DNA of 64,000 nt from Dorea_A amylophila (GTDB taxonomy: Bacteria; Bacillota; Clostridia; Lachnospirales; Lachnospiraceae), in assembly GCF_025567265.1 (NCBI RefSeq), contig NZ_JAOQJW010000006.1, positions 1-64,000 on the forward strand, given 5' to 3'. Positions 1-9,011 of the stretch are shown one piece after another (positions within the stretch are counted from its first letter, which is position 1; each line of letters opens with the position of its first letter). Below the pieces are notes generated by a model. That model did no database searches. It worked only from the letters and a program-made list of their open reading frames with translations, and was not told the DNA's origin. A program made the translations under genes and the position numbers.

Positions 1-38
1 TCTACTGGTTCTATCTTACTCTTTCTGAACATGAAAAT

Positions 39-82
39 ACCCCCATATAGGACTTTTATATTTCATTGTCCTATATGAGGGT
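39..82. repeat. Perfect-looking 15-bp stem-loop at the break in the response regulator gene
   Basis: The arms at 39-53 (ACCCCCATATAGGAC) and 68-82 are complementary except for one pair, with a 14-nt loop. The hairpin ends directly upstream of the point where the reading frame of the following response regulator loses homology. It could be the terminal hairpin of an insertion sequence (IS200/IS605 elements have such ends) or a terminator. No transposase is visible because the window starts here. Confidence 0.5.
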
Positions 83-96
83 AGCATATCATCAGG

Positions 97-1512
97 ATGA
101 AACAGATTTCCGGACTTATGGTAATGGAAGAAATCAAGAAAGAGAACCCGGAGTGTCAGTTCGTGGTATTAAGTGCATACAGGGATTTTGAATATGCGAA
201 GAAGGCATGTGATCTGGGGGCATTCGCATATCTTCTGAAGCCGATTGAAGATGAAAAATTACAGGCGACGATGACAGATGTCGGTAAAATCTGTGAAGAT
301 CAGATCAGAAATGAGGAAAAGTATGACCGCTGGGAGAGACTTCTGAAAAAGGACGGAGATGGATTTTTGCAGGTTGTCGTGCAAAAATATGTCCAGAACC
401 GGCTGCCGGAAGAAAAAGTAGATGAAGTCTTCCATACGCTGCAGGATGTCATGAAGGAAGGGGACCGGTTTATTACAGTATATGCAGATCTTGATCTGGC
501 CTATAAGATTACCAATGAACTGGAATATGAAGCCTCGAGATTTTCCATGGTCAGAATGATTGAAGAAAAGATCGCAGAGAGATTCACATACTGGAAATTC
601 GAGAGTGAAGAAGGACATCGTACATTTATTATAAAGACGCAGGAGAACACAGCGGTACATGAATTGAAAGAACTGCTGGAAGAGGTAAAAAAAGAAGAGA
701 ACAGCCCGGTTATTGCAGCAATATCCAAACCATATAAAGGGATCCGCGGAATCAGAAGAAGTTTTGAAGAAGCACAGAGATTGTTCGCTGTTACAAATGC
801 ATCCGGAGCGGGAGTATTTACAATCCCGGAGACTGTTGAAGAAAAAGAGGAAAGCCCATATCCGGCGGAGGCAGAGATGATGGTGGTCAACAGCGTGCGG
901 AAGAACGACGCCGTACAGTTAAAGCAGGCATTTGTACATTTTATTTACCAACTGCCACACAGAGAAGAACTGCAATGCCAGTATATGCACAAGATCATGG
1001 TAAAGACAGAATTCATGTTAAAAGACAGTTACGGGATGGACGAATCACTGAATCAGCAATTTGAAAATTATTATTCGAATATGAGAAACTTAAAGGCGGC
1101 AAAAGCGGTGGATGTCTGTTATAAGATTCTGGGAACTGCTATTGAAAAAAGACTGGAAAATGCAGAGAAGAAAGAGAATAAAGGATCAAAAGAATACATT
1201 GCAGCGGCTGTGGCATATATAGATGAACATCTGGATAATGAAGATCTTTCGATTGTATCAGTGGCGACACATGTATATCTGAATCCGGTATATTTTGGAC
1301 GGGTATTCAAGAATACCTTTCATATGACATTCAAACAATATCTGTTGCAGCGTAGAATGGAGCTGGCAAAGAGACTGCTGGAAGACGGAAGAACCAGCAT
1401 CGGTAATATCTGCGAGCAGGTCGGAATCAGTAATCCATCCTATTTTTCACATTTGTTTAAAGAATATACAGGACAGCTTCCGAGAGATTACAAAAGGGAA
1501 TATGAAGTATGA
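97..1512 (+). pseudogene. YesN-type response regulator, 5'-truncated (REC fragment + AraC HTH)
   Basis: This is a cytoplasmic response regulator that would normally be phosphorylated by the YesM-type kinase next to it and control the sugar transport genes that follow. Only the second half of the receiver domain is present: residue 1 falls at the position just after the phospho-acceptor Asp, and a TAG at 82-84 closes the frame upstream. The conserved Lys of the KP motif is residue 48. Residues 360-467 form an AraC-type double helix-turn-helix. Family members carry about 55 more N-terminal residues including the acidic pocket, so the protein cannot be phosphorylated normally if made. The stop overlaps the next start (ATGA). 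Either an insertion removed the 5' end or the assembly is wrong here; no ribosome binding site precedes the Met at 97. Confidence 0.8.
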
Positions 1513-3287
1513 AAAAAAGTAAAATGTCAGGAATCCAGAAAAAGTATCTGAAGTATATGTGTACGCTTCTGATACTGGCACTGGTTCTTTCCAGCATCTG
1601 TGTATGGACTTATGTCAGACGGAATATGACAGATGTGATTGTGGATAAGTATGAATTCATGAATGAGAAGATGGGGATAGCCCTGGATAATCTGTACCGG
1701 AAGACGGATGCCGTGACAGCGGAAATCATCCTGGAAAATGATGTGCAGAAGAGTCTGAAGAATAAAGAACTGCAGGAAGTAGAGAAGAATGCACTGAGCA
1801 AATATTTTGCATATATAGATCTAAATCATGTCGCTGATTACTGCTACATTGATAATAAAAGAAATGTTTACGCAAAATCCTATTCCCAGATTGGTTATTC
1901 GGATTTTCAAAGCAGCGGTCTGCGTGAGAAAATGGGGGATGAGTATGCGAAGACGCAGTGGATATGGACCCGGGATTACCTGTTTGGTACGGGGAACGAA
2001 GCTTTGTTTATCGGAAGATATGTGAACAGTATGGATTACGCACACGAACCTGGAATCGTGTATCTGAAGATGAATCAACAGTTTCTGGAAAGTGTTATGG
2101 ATAAAGACAGGAAGATTGCAAAAGATGTTGCAGTGGGAATCATAAGTCCGGAAGGAAAGACTTGCATCCGGCAGGAACCGGAAGATCTCAGTATCGAAAA
2201 AAGGACAATGAAGAAGATTACGGAACTGACCAGAACGAAAAAATCCGGTGTGATCGTGCGGGGAAAAAAGATAGAAGGCGGGATTTTACAGGCATACCGG
2301 CAGGAAGAGACAGGGATGGTGATCTTTACACTGGTGCCGGATATGGTATTGAATCAGGGAATGATGCAGATATTGATCGTATTACTCACTATCTATGCGG
2401 TGATCGCAGTGTTGGCGTTTGTATTAAGTCTTTATGCATCACAGACATTTACCCGGCCGATCAGACAGATCAGTGATGCCATGACAAGTTTTGATGGAAA
2501 TGATTTTACACATACCATTCAGATCCATACGGATACAGAACTGGATAAGATCGGGCATGCCTATAACGAGATGTTAAAGAATATCGAAGAGTTCCAGAAC
2601 GAGGTCAAGAATCAGCAGAAAGAACTAAGAATCAGTGAGATGAATACGCTGATCAGCCAGATCAATCCGCATTTTCTCTATAATACTCTGGATACCATCT
2701 ATATGCTGGCGCGGATCAACGGGGAAGAGAAGACGATGAAGATGATACAGGCACTGTCAAAGTATCTGCGTCTGTCACTGAGCAAAGGACGTGAGATTGT
2801 GACAGTAGAAGACGAGCTGGAAAATGTAAAAAGTTATATGGAGATTCAGCAGATCCGCAATGAGAATCTGTTCCGTTATGAGATCGAATGTGCAGAAGAA
2901 CTGAAAACAAGGTGGATATTAAAGCTGATCTTACAGCCAATTGTGGAAAATGCAGTCAAATATGGATTTTGTGATATCTTCGAAGGCGGTCTGATAAGGA
3001 TCAGTGTCACTGAACAGGCAGGACAGCTTACTTTCAGTGTCTATAATAACGGAACTCCGATGGAAGAGCAGATGGCGGAGAAGTTAAACGGACTGTCAGA
3101 GATACCGGTATCAAAAATGAAAGACAGTTTTGAAGACAAAAAACATGGTTACGGTGTGATAAATATCATTACGCGACTGCGGTTAAAGTATGGGGAGGAT
3201 GTGAGATTTTTCTATGAATCGGATACAAATGGAACCGTCTGTGTTATCCAGATCCCGGATGACGGGAAAGAAAACTGTGAACAGTAG
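1509..3287 (+). CDS. YesM-type sensor histidine kinase
   Basis: Membrane sensor kinase of the LytS/YesM class (His_kinase family PF06580), the partner of the upstream YesN regulator. Membrane segments lie at about residues 13-35 and 284-308, enclosing an extracytoplasmic sensor region. A HAMP linker follows (about 308-365), then the phospho-acceptor block with NPHFLYN and His388, and a HATPase domain with the N box around Glu480-Asn481 and the G box HGYG from residue 546. The length of 592 aa is normal. It overlaps the regulator by 4 nt and the following binding-protein gene by 29 nt, a translationally coupled arrangement. The ligand is probably a sugar handled by the adjacent ABC transporter; that is inference from context. 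Confidence 0.93.
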   Translation: MKKSKMSGIQKKYLKYMCTLLILALVLSSICVWTYVRRNMTDVIVDKYEFMNEKMGIALDNLYRKTDAVTAEIILENDVQKSLKNKELQEVEKNALSKYFAYIDLNHVADYCYIDNKRNVYAKSYSQIGYSDFQSSGLREKMGDEYAKTQWIWTRDYLFGTGNEALFIGRYVNSMDYAHEPGIVYLKMNQQFLESVMDKDRKIAKDVAVGIISPEGKTCIRQEPEDLSIEKRTMKKITELTRTKKSGVIVRGKKIEGGILQAYRQEETGMVIFTLVPDMVLNQGMMQILIVLLTIYAVIAVLAFVLSLYASQTFTRPIRQISDAMTSFDGNDFTHTIQIHTDTELDKIGHAYNEMLKNIEEFQNEVKNQQKELRISEMNTLISQINPHFLYNTLDTIYMLARINGEEKTMKMIQALSKYLRLSLSKGREIVTVEDELENVKSYMEIQQIRNENLFRYEIECAEELKTRWILKLILQPIVENAVKYGFCDIFEGGLIRISVTEQAGQLTFSVYNNGTPMEEQMAEKLNGLSEIPVSKMKDSFEDKKHGYGVINIITRLRLKYGEDVRFFYESDTNGTVCVIQIPDDGKENCEQ

Positions 3288-4556
3288 ACGGATTATGGCA
3301 GCAGTGATGGTGATCGCCATGCTGACAGCACTGACCGGCTGTGCGGGAAAAGAGAATACACAGACCAGAAAAAAGAATAAAGTAGTAGAGATCCCAATGA
3401 TCCTTACCGTAGATTCCAGTACCGGTAATAAGAATGAAGAGGAAGTGGTGGAGCGGTTCAACAGGGCATACAAAGGGAAGTATCATATAGATGTGGACTG
3501 GGTGATGGAGACAGAGGAAGAATACCGGAAGAATCTGAAACGTATGAATGTGACAGATGAATTACCGGCTATTATCACTGATCTGCGTATGCTTCCGTCT
3601 TTCTATCAGATGATGATCAAGAAAGGCAGGATTGAGGACCTGACACCTTACATAAACGAAGATCAGGAATGGAAAGATATGATCGAACCGTCAGTAATGG
3701 AATCGGTCCGGGAAGAGGATGGAAAGATTTATCTGGGTCCGGTCAGCACGGCGGCATTCGCCTGTTCAGGGGTTTTCTGGAACCGGGAGTTATTTGAACA
3801 GGCAGGAATCAGCAGATTTCCTGAGACATGGGAAGAATTCTGGAAATGTTGTGAGAAACTGAAAGCAGCAGGGATCACGCCGCTTGCCCTGCATACGGAA
3901 GGAACAGCATGGGCCGCAATGCTGCTTGCAACAGCAGAAGTAGCAGGAAGTGAAGAAGGTGCGGCATTCATGAAGCAATTATATCCGGATACCTATCAGA
4001 ATGAACCGGGGCTGGAGATAGCCGGTACATTAAAAAATTATTCCAATATACGACCCAGGATGCATTACATAATGATTTTGACGTAGCTCATGATAATTTC
4101 GTGGCAGGAAATGCAGCGATGATACCTAATGGTTACTGGATGATTGATCAGATTCCGGAGGAAATGCAGAAAAAAGTATGTTTTTCTACATTTCCTGAAA
4201 ATAAACTGATAGGCTCACCAGAGACATTCGGCTGGGCAGTTGTATCAACTTATAGTGAAAAGGTGAAAAAAGGAGCAGTTGAGTTCCTCAAATTCAGAAC
4301 GAAATTGAATAAAGAACAGAAAGAAGAATTGCTGAACAGCAGGACAAGACAGGAAGGAACGCTGTTGGATGATTATCTGAAGGCTTATACGGGAAATCCA
4401 CAGATTGTACCGAATTATCAGGTGAAGTGGAATTCACTGCTACAGGAGGATGTACTGGGAGAATGTCTGGCGGAACTGGCACAGGGAAAGATAACGGAGC
4501 AGGAATTCACGCAGGCAGAAGACGAAAGCATCCGGCAGTTTGAAGAAGAACAATAG
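3259..4556 (+). pseudogene. Sugar ABC transporter substrate-binding lipoprotein with a single frameshift
   Basis: Family 1 extracellular solute-binding protein (COG1653 type). A signal peptide ends in the lipobox LTGC. The first frame is intact to a run of six A at 4032-4037 and then runs out at 4086. The second frame resumes the protein with KLFQYTTQDALHNDFDVAHD and continues to 4556. Adding one A to the run restores one continuous reading frame of about 430 codons. The start at 3259 (MTGKKTVNSRR) was chosen because it fits a signal peptide; an upstream Met at 3214 would bury it. It is coupled to the kinase gene, so it may be an auxiliary sensor-binding protein. A sequencing error in the homopolymer is as likely as a real mutation. 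Confidence 0.85.
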
Positions 4557-4674
4557 ATATGTTTTTTTGTATATCAGGTTGTTTTATTGATACAGGGTTT
4601 GAGCGCATTTCTGTTAATATAATGACAACGAGAGAAACGAAGGTTTCAAAAAAGAAAGGCGAGGGAAATGAATT

Positions 4675-5973
4675 ATGAAAATGCGTAAAGTTGTATCAGC
4701 AATGCTGGTAGCAGCCATGGCAACAGGAATGGTTGCAGGATGTGGAAGCTCTTCTGACAGCAAGTCAGACAAGAAAGACGCAAAAGGAAAAGTATACTAC
4801 TTAAACTTCAAACCAGAACAGGATGAGCAGTGGCAGGATCTGGCAAAAGAGTATACAAAAGAAACAGGAGTGGATGTAACAGTACTTACAGCAGCATCCG
4901 GAGAATACGAAAAGACATTAAAATCTGAGATGGCTAAGAGCAATGCTCCGACACTGTTCCAGGTAAACGGACCGGTTGGACTTGCAAGCTGGAAAGATTA
5001 CTGCTACGATCTGAAAGATTCTGATGTTGCAAAACAGCTGACAAGTGATGATTTCGCACTGATGGACGGCGACAAGATGTCAGGAATCGCATACGTAATA
5101 GAAAGCTACGGAATCATTTACAACAAAGAACTGTTAAAGAAAGCAGGATACTCAGCTGATGATATCACTAACTTTGACAGCTTCAAGAAAGTTGTAGAAG
5201 ACATCACAAAGAATAAGGACAAACTTGGATTCTCAGCATTTACATCCGCTGGTATGGACGGATCATCTGACTGGAGATTCAAAACTCATCTGGCAAACCT
5301 TCCAATCTACTATGAATACAAAGATGAAGGAATCGATAACACAGATGCTATCAAAGGAACATACCTTGATAACTACCGTCAGATCTGGGATCTCTACATC
5401 AACAACGCTACTTGCAAACCAACAGAACTTTCTACAAAGACAGCTGACGATGCAACAGCAGATTTCGTAACAGGTGATGCAGTATTCTACCAGAATGGTA
5501 CATGGGAATATAACAACATCAAAGACGTCGGAGATGACAATCTTGGAATCCTTCCAATCTACATCGGTGTAGAAGGCGAAGAAGATCAGGGAATCTGTAC
5601 AGGTACAGAGAACTACTGGTGTGTAAACTCCAAAGCATCTGAAGACGACATTCAGGCAACACTTGATTTCATGAACTGGTGTGTAACATCTGATGATGGT
5701 GTAAAGGCAATGTGCAAAGACATGGGATTCACAATTCCATTTAAGAAGAACCTGAAATCAGACAACGTACTTGTTAACGAAGCAAACAAATATACAGAAG
5801 ACGGAAAGACTCCTGTATCTTGGAACTTCTCAACAATGCCATCAGAAGAGTGGAAGAACGGAGTGGGTTCTGCACTGACAAGTTACGCAGCAGATCCGAC
5901 AGATGCAAACTGGGCAAAAGTTACAACAGCATTCGTTGACGGATGGGCAAAAGAAGCTGCAGCAGCAAAATAA
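4675..5973 (+). CDS. Sugar ABC transporter substrate-binding lipoprotein
   Basis: Extracytoplasmic solute-binding protein (SBP_bac_1 family) that delivers a sugar or oligosaccharide to the two permeases downstream. The N-terminal signal peptide has the lipobox VAGC with Cys23, followed by a Ser/Asp/Lys-rich linker. The length of 432 aa is typical. A TATAAT box at 4618-4623 and the ribosome binding site before 4675 suggest it starts its own transcript. A GC-rich hairpin (6015-6047) separates it from the permease genes, which commonly allows the binding protein to be made in excess. It is a different protein from the frameshifted one upstream. No ATPase gene is present in the cluster, so a shared MsmK-type ATPase elsewhere probably energises it. 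Confidence 0.93.
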   Translation: MKMRKVVSAMLVAAMATGMVAGCGSSSDSKSDKKDAKGKVYYLNFKPEQDEQWQDLAKEYTKETGVDVTVLTAASGEYEKTLKSEMAKSNAPTLFQVNGPVGLASWKDYCYDLKDSDVAKQLTSDDFALMDGDKMSGIAYVIESYGIIYNKELLKKAGYSADDITNFDSFKKVVEDITKNKDKLGFSAFTSAGMDGSSDWRFKTHLANLPIYYEYKDEGIDNTDAIKGTYLDNYRQIWDLYINNATCKPTELSTKTADDATADFVTGDAVFYQNGTWEYNNIKDVGDDNLGILPIYIGVEGEEDQGICTGTENYWCVNSKASEDDIQATLDFMNWCVTSDDGVKAMCKDMGFTIPFKKNLKSDNVLVNEANKYTEDGKTPVSWNFSTMPSEEWKNGVGSALTSYAADPTDANWAKVTTAFVDGWAKEAAAAK

Positions 5974-6014
5974 AAATAAAAATGTAACAATCAAAATAGT
6001 TATATGAAGTGAGT

Positions 6015-6047
6015 AGTGGCGGGCGGTTGCAAGAAACACCCGCCGCT
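6015..6047 (+). terminator. Attenuating hairpin between binding protein and permease genes
   Basis: AGTGGCGGG (6015-6023) pairs with CCCGCCGCT (6039-6047), allowing one G-U, and TTTT follows. It lies between the binding-protein gene and the permeases of one operon, so partial termination or mRNA protection is likely. Confidence 0.65.
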
Positions 6048-6107
6048 TTTATGAAAAAGTGCAGGGAAATGAAGCGGAGATTCTCTGCATGGAAGGAGGA
6101 ATTTATT

Positions 6108-6950
6108 ATGGAAAAATCCATCAAACGTTATATGCCGATTTTCGTGCTTCCAACGTTTTTTGCATTTATTCTTGGCTTTATCGTTCCTTTTATTATGGGA
6201 ATCTGGCTTTCATTTTGTAAATTTACAACCGTAACAGACGCGAAATTCGTAGGATTTTCAAATTACATAGAAGCACTGAAAGATACGGCATTCCGTCATT
6301 CATTCTGGTATACCGTACTGTTCGCGATTGCCTCTCTTCTGATCATTAACATCATAGCATTTGCACTTGCAATGGCACTGACAAAAGAAATGCATGGAAC
6401 AAATGTCTTCCGTACGGTCTTCTTCATGCCGAACCTGATCGGTGGTATCGTACTTGGATATATCTGGCAGCTGATCTTTAACGGAGTTCTTTCCAGATAT
6501 GGTACCGCACTTGCTCTGAATGAGTGGTATGGCTTCTGGGGACTGATCATTCTGGTCAGCTGGCAGCAGATCGGTTATATGATGATCATCTATATTGCGG
6601 GTCTTCAGTCCATTCCTGGTGATGTCATTGAAGCAGCAGAGATTGACGGAGCAAATAAGATCCAGACATTATTCAAGGTAACAATCCCGATGATGATGCC
6701 ATCGATCACGATCTGTATGTTTCTGTCAATTACAAACGGATTCAAGTTATTCGATCAGAACCTGTCCCTGACAGCCGGTGAACCGTCTAAGATGTCTGAG
6801 ATGATGGCGTTAAACATCTTCAATACGTTCTACGGACGTACCGGATGGGAAGGAGTCGGACAGGCGAAGGCAGTCATCTTCTTTGCGATCGTAGTTGTGA
6901 TCGGTATGATCCAGTTACGTGCAACACGTTCTAAGGAGGTACAGCAGTAA
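6108..6950 (+). CDS. Sugar ABC transporter permease, MalF-type
   Basis: Inner permease subunit of a carbohydrate uptake ABC transporter (BPD_transp_1 fold). Six hydrophobic segments are visible, and the cytoplasmic EAA loop reads IEAAEIDGAN near residue 175. The start at 6108 (MEKSIKRYMP) has GGAGGA eight bases upstream; an in-frame Met at 6009 lies inside the preceding hairpin and is unlikely. The length of 280 aa is usual. Its stop overlaps the next start (TAATG), so the two permeases are coupled and form the heterodimeric channel for the binding protein at 4675. Confidence 0.93.
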   Translation: MEKSIKRYMPIFVLPTFFAFILGFIVPFIMGIWLSFCKFTTVTDAKFVGFSNYIEALKDTAFRHSFWYTVLFAIASLLIINIIAFALAMALTKEMHGTNVFRTVFFMPNLIGGIVLGYIWQLIFNGVLSRYGTALALNEWYGFWGLIILVSWQQIGYMMIIYIAGLQSIPGDVIEAAEIDGANKIQTLFKVTIPMMMPSITICMFLSITNGFKLFDQNLSLTAGEPSKMSEMMALNIFNTFYGRTGWEGVGQAKAVIFFAIVVVIGMIQLRATRSKEVQQ

Positions 6951-7789
6951 TGAAGAAAAAAACAAGTAAATTAAGCTGGTTTGGAACAGGTGCATTTACG
7001 ATCATCGGTATTGTATATATCATGCCGATCCTGATCGTGCTGATCAACTCATTTAAAAATAAAGTATTTATCAACAAAGAACCATTCAAACTCCCGACAA
7101 AGCAGACATGGGTAGGAATCGATAACTTCCTGTCCGCAATTGACAAATATGAACTGCTGAGTGCAGTCGGCTGGACTGTATTTATCACAGTTGGTTCCGT
7201 ACTTGTGATCCTTGTATGTACTTCTATGTGTGCATGGTATATTACAAGAGTAAACAGTAAGTTTACAAAACTGTTATATTTATTCTGCGTATTTTCCATG
7301 GTTGTTCCGTTCCAGATGGTTATGTTCACCTTATCGCTGGTAGCTGACCGTACAGGGCTTCGTACACCTTGGGGAATCATCATCATTTACCTCGGATTTG
7401 GTGCAGGTCTTGCAGTGTTCATGTTCTGCGGATTTGTAAAATCCATTCCACTGGAAATTGAGGAAGCAGCAATGATCGACGGATGTACACCACTTCGAAC
7501 CTTTTTCTCCGTTGTACTTCCGATCATGAAGCCGACATACATTTCCGTAGGAATCCTGGAGACGATGTGGATCTGGAACGACTTCCTGCTTCCATACCTG
7601 GTACTGGATCTGAATAAGTATAAGACAATCTCAATTGCGATCCAGTATATGAAGGGAAGTTATGGACGTGTAGATATGGGTGCTGTTATGGCAGCGCTGA
7701 TCCTTGCGGTAATTCCGGTAGTTATCTTCTATCTGGCTTGTCAGAAGCATATTATCAAAGGTGTTGCAGCCGGAGCTGTAAAAGGTTAA
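6950..7789 (+). CDS. Sugar ABC transporter permease, MalG-type
   Basis: Second permease subunit of the same importer. The first membrane helix lies at about residues 15-35, with five more following, and the EAA loop reads IEEAAMIDGC near residue 170. The length of 279 aa matches the MalG/CUT1 group. It overlaps the previous gene by one base. No ATP-binding gene follows; a terminator-like hairpin at 7799-7836 closes the operon. Confidence 0.93.
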   Translation: MKKKTSKLSWFGTGAFTIIGIVYIMPILIVLINSFKNKVFINKEPFKLPTKQTWVGIDNFLSAIDKYELLSAVGWTVFITVGSVLVILVCTSMCAWYITRVNSKFTKLLYLFCVFSMVVPFQMVMFTLSLVADRTGLRTPWGIIIIYLGFGAGLAVFMFCGFVKSIPLEIEEAAMIDGCTPLRTFFSVVLPIMKPTYISVGILETMWIWNDFLLPYLVLDLNKYKTISIAIQYMKGSYGRVDMGAVMAALILAVIPVVIFYLACQKHIIKGVAAGAVKG

Positions 7790-7798
7790 TAAGGACAA

Positions 7799-7836
7799 AA
7801 AAGAGATTTGGCATTTGGATATGTCAGATCTCTTTT
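7799..7836 (+). terminator. Terminator after the first ABC transporter operon
   Basis: AAAAGAGAT (7799-7807) pairs with ATCTCTTTT (7828-7836) across a 20-nt loop, ending in a short T run. It lies 10 nt after the permease stop. Confidence 0.6.
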
Positions 7837-7952
7837 GGAATATGTAAAAGTATATAAGAAAAGTTGACAGCGGTGGAGAATGAAGATATCACTTGACATT
7901 TTTCACTTATTTTTTAAAATATAGTGAGAGATGAAGAGGAGTAGTTTTTATT

Positions 7953-8852
7953 ATGAATTCAAATTTTGAATATTACAAAATATTTTATTATGTAGCAAAA
8001 TATGAAAATCTTACCAAGGCAGCAACGGTACTGAAGACCAGCCAGCCGGCAGTCACGCGTACCATACACAAACTGGAAAATGAACTTGGCTGCCGCTTAT
8101 TTACGAGGAGTAAGACCGGAATGCAGCTAACTCCGGAAGGCCGGACATTTTATGGATATGTAGCGGCAGGATGTGCCCAGTTTTTCAAAGGAGAGAATGA
8201 TCTGAGCAATCTGATCTCGCTGGAGAACGGAACGATCTATATCAGCGCTACGGAGACGGCACTTCACTGTTATCTTTTTCAGGCAATGGAAGAATTCAAC
8301 AGCCTGTATCCGAATGTGAGGTTTAAGATTCTGAATAACAGTACGACAGAGTCGGTGAATGCAGTAAAAGAAGGAAAAGTAGACCTTGCATTTGTATCGG
8401 CTAACCTTCAGGTGGCAAAGCCGCTTCGGATGAAGATATTGAGAAAATACAGGGATATACTGATCGCCGGAATGCGATTTGAAGAATTGAAAGCGGGGAA
8501 AGAGGAGTTATCGCTTAAGGAACTGGTGTCGTATCCATGGATCAGTCTGACTGCAGAGACGATTACCAGACGTTTTCTAAATGAATATTTTGAAAAGAAC
8601 AGTCTGACATTTACACCGGATATGGAGCTTGCGACGACGGATATGATACTTCCGGCAGTAAGACATAATCTGGGACTGGGATTCATCCCGGCGGAATTTG
8701 CGGATGCGGAACTTAAGTCCGGACAGGTATTTGAAATCAAGGTAAAAGAAAAACTGCCGGAACGTAATATCATATTGATTTACGATATGGAATATCCGCA
8801 GAGTATCGCAGCAAAGGAGTTCCAGAAATTCCTGAAAGAGAAGGGCAATTAA
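7953..8852 (+). CDS. LysR-family transcriptional regulator
   Basis: DNA-binding regulator of 299 aa. Residues 1-62 are the winged helix-turn-helix (LTKAATVLKTSQPAVTRTIH), and residues about 90-295 are the periplasmic-binding-like effector domain. A ribosome binding site (GAGGAG) precedes the ATG. It stands alone between two terminators and faces the phosphoketolase gene tail to tail, so it is not obviously linked to either neighbour. The effector is unknown. Confidence 0.92.
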   Translation: MNSNFEYYKIFYYVAKYENLTKAATVLKTSQPAVTRTIHKLENELGCRLFTRSKTGMQLTPEGRTFYGYVAAGCAQFFKGENDLSNLISLENGTIYISATETALHCYLFQAMEEFNSLYPNVRFKILNNSTTESVNAVKEGKVDLAFVSANLQVAKPLRMKILRKYRDILIAGMRFEELKAGKEELSLKELVSYPWISLTAETITRRFLNEYFEKNSLTFTPDMELATTDMILPAVRHNLGLGFIPAEFADAELKSGQVFEIKVKEKLPERNIILIYDMEYPQSIAAKEFQKFLKEKGN

Positions 8853-8888
8853 TCTGCCAATCATGAGAAATGAGAAATATAATAAAAA

Positions 8889-8983
8889 CCCGGAAGCTTA
8901 CACAAATTCGGATGATCATAACGATCTGACAAAGATAAAAGGTATCGAATTGGAGTAAAATATGGTAAGCTTTCGGGCTTTTT
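8889..8983. terminator. Convergent terminator with long loop
   Basis: CCCGGAAGCTTAC (8889-8901) pairs with GTAAGCTTTCGGG (8965-8977), with T5 after it on the plus strand and an A run before it for the minus strand. It can serve both the LysR gene and the convergent phosphoketolase gene. The 63-nt loop is unusually long and holds a weaker AATTCG/CGAATT pairing. Confidence 0.75.
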
Positions 8984-9011
8984 ATTAAAACAAACTAATT
9001 AGTAGGAATTT

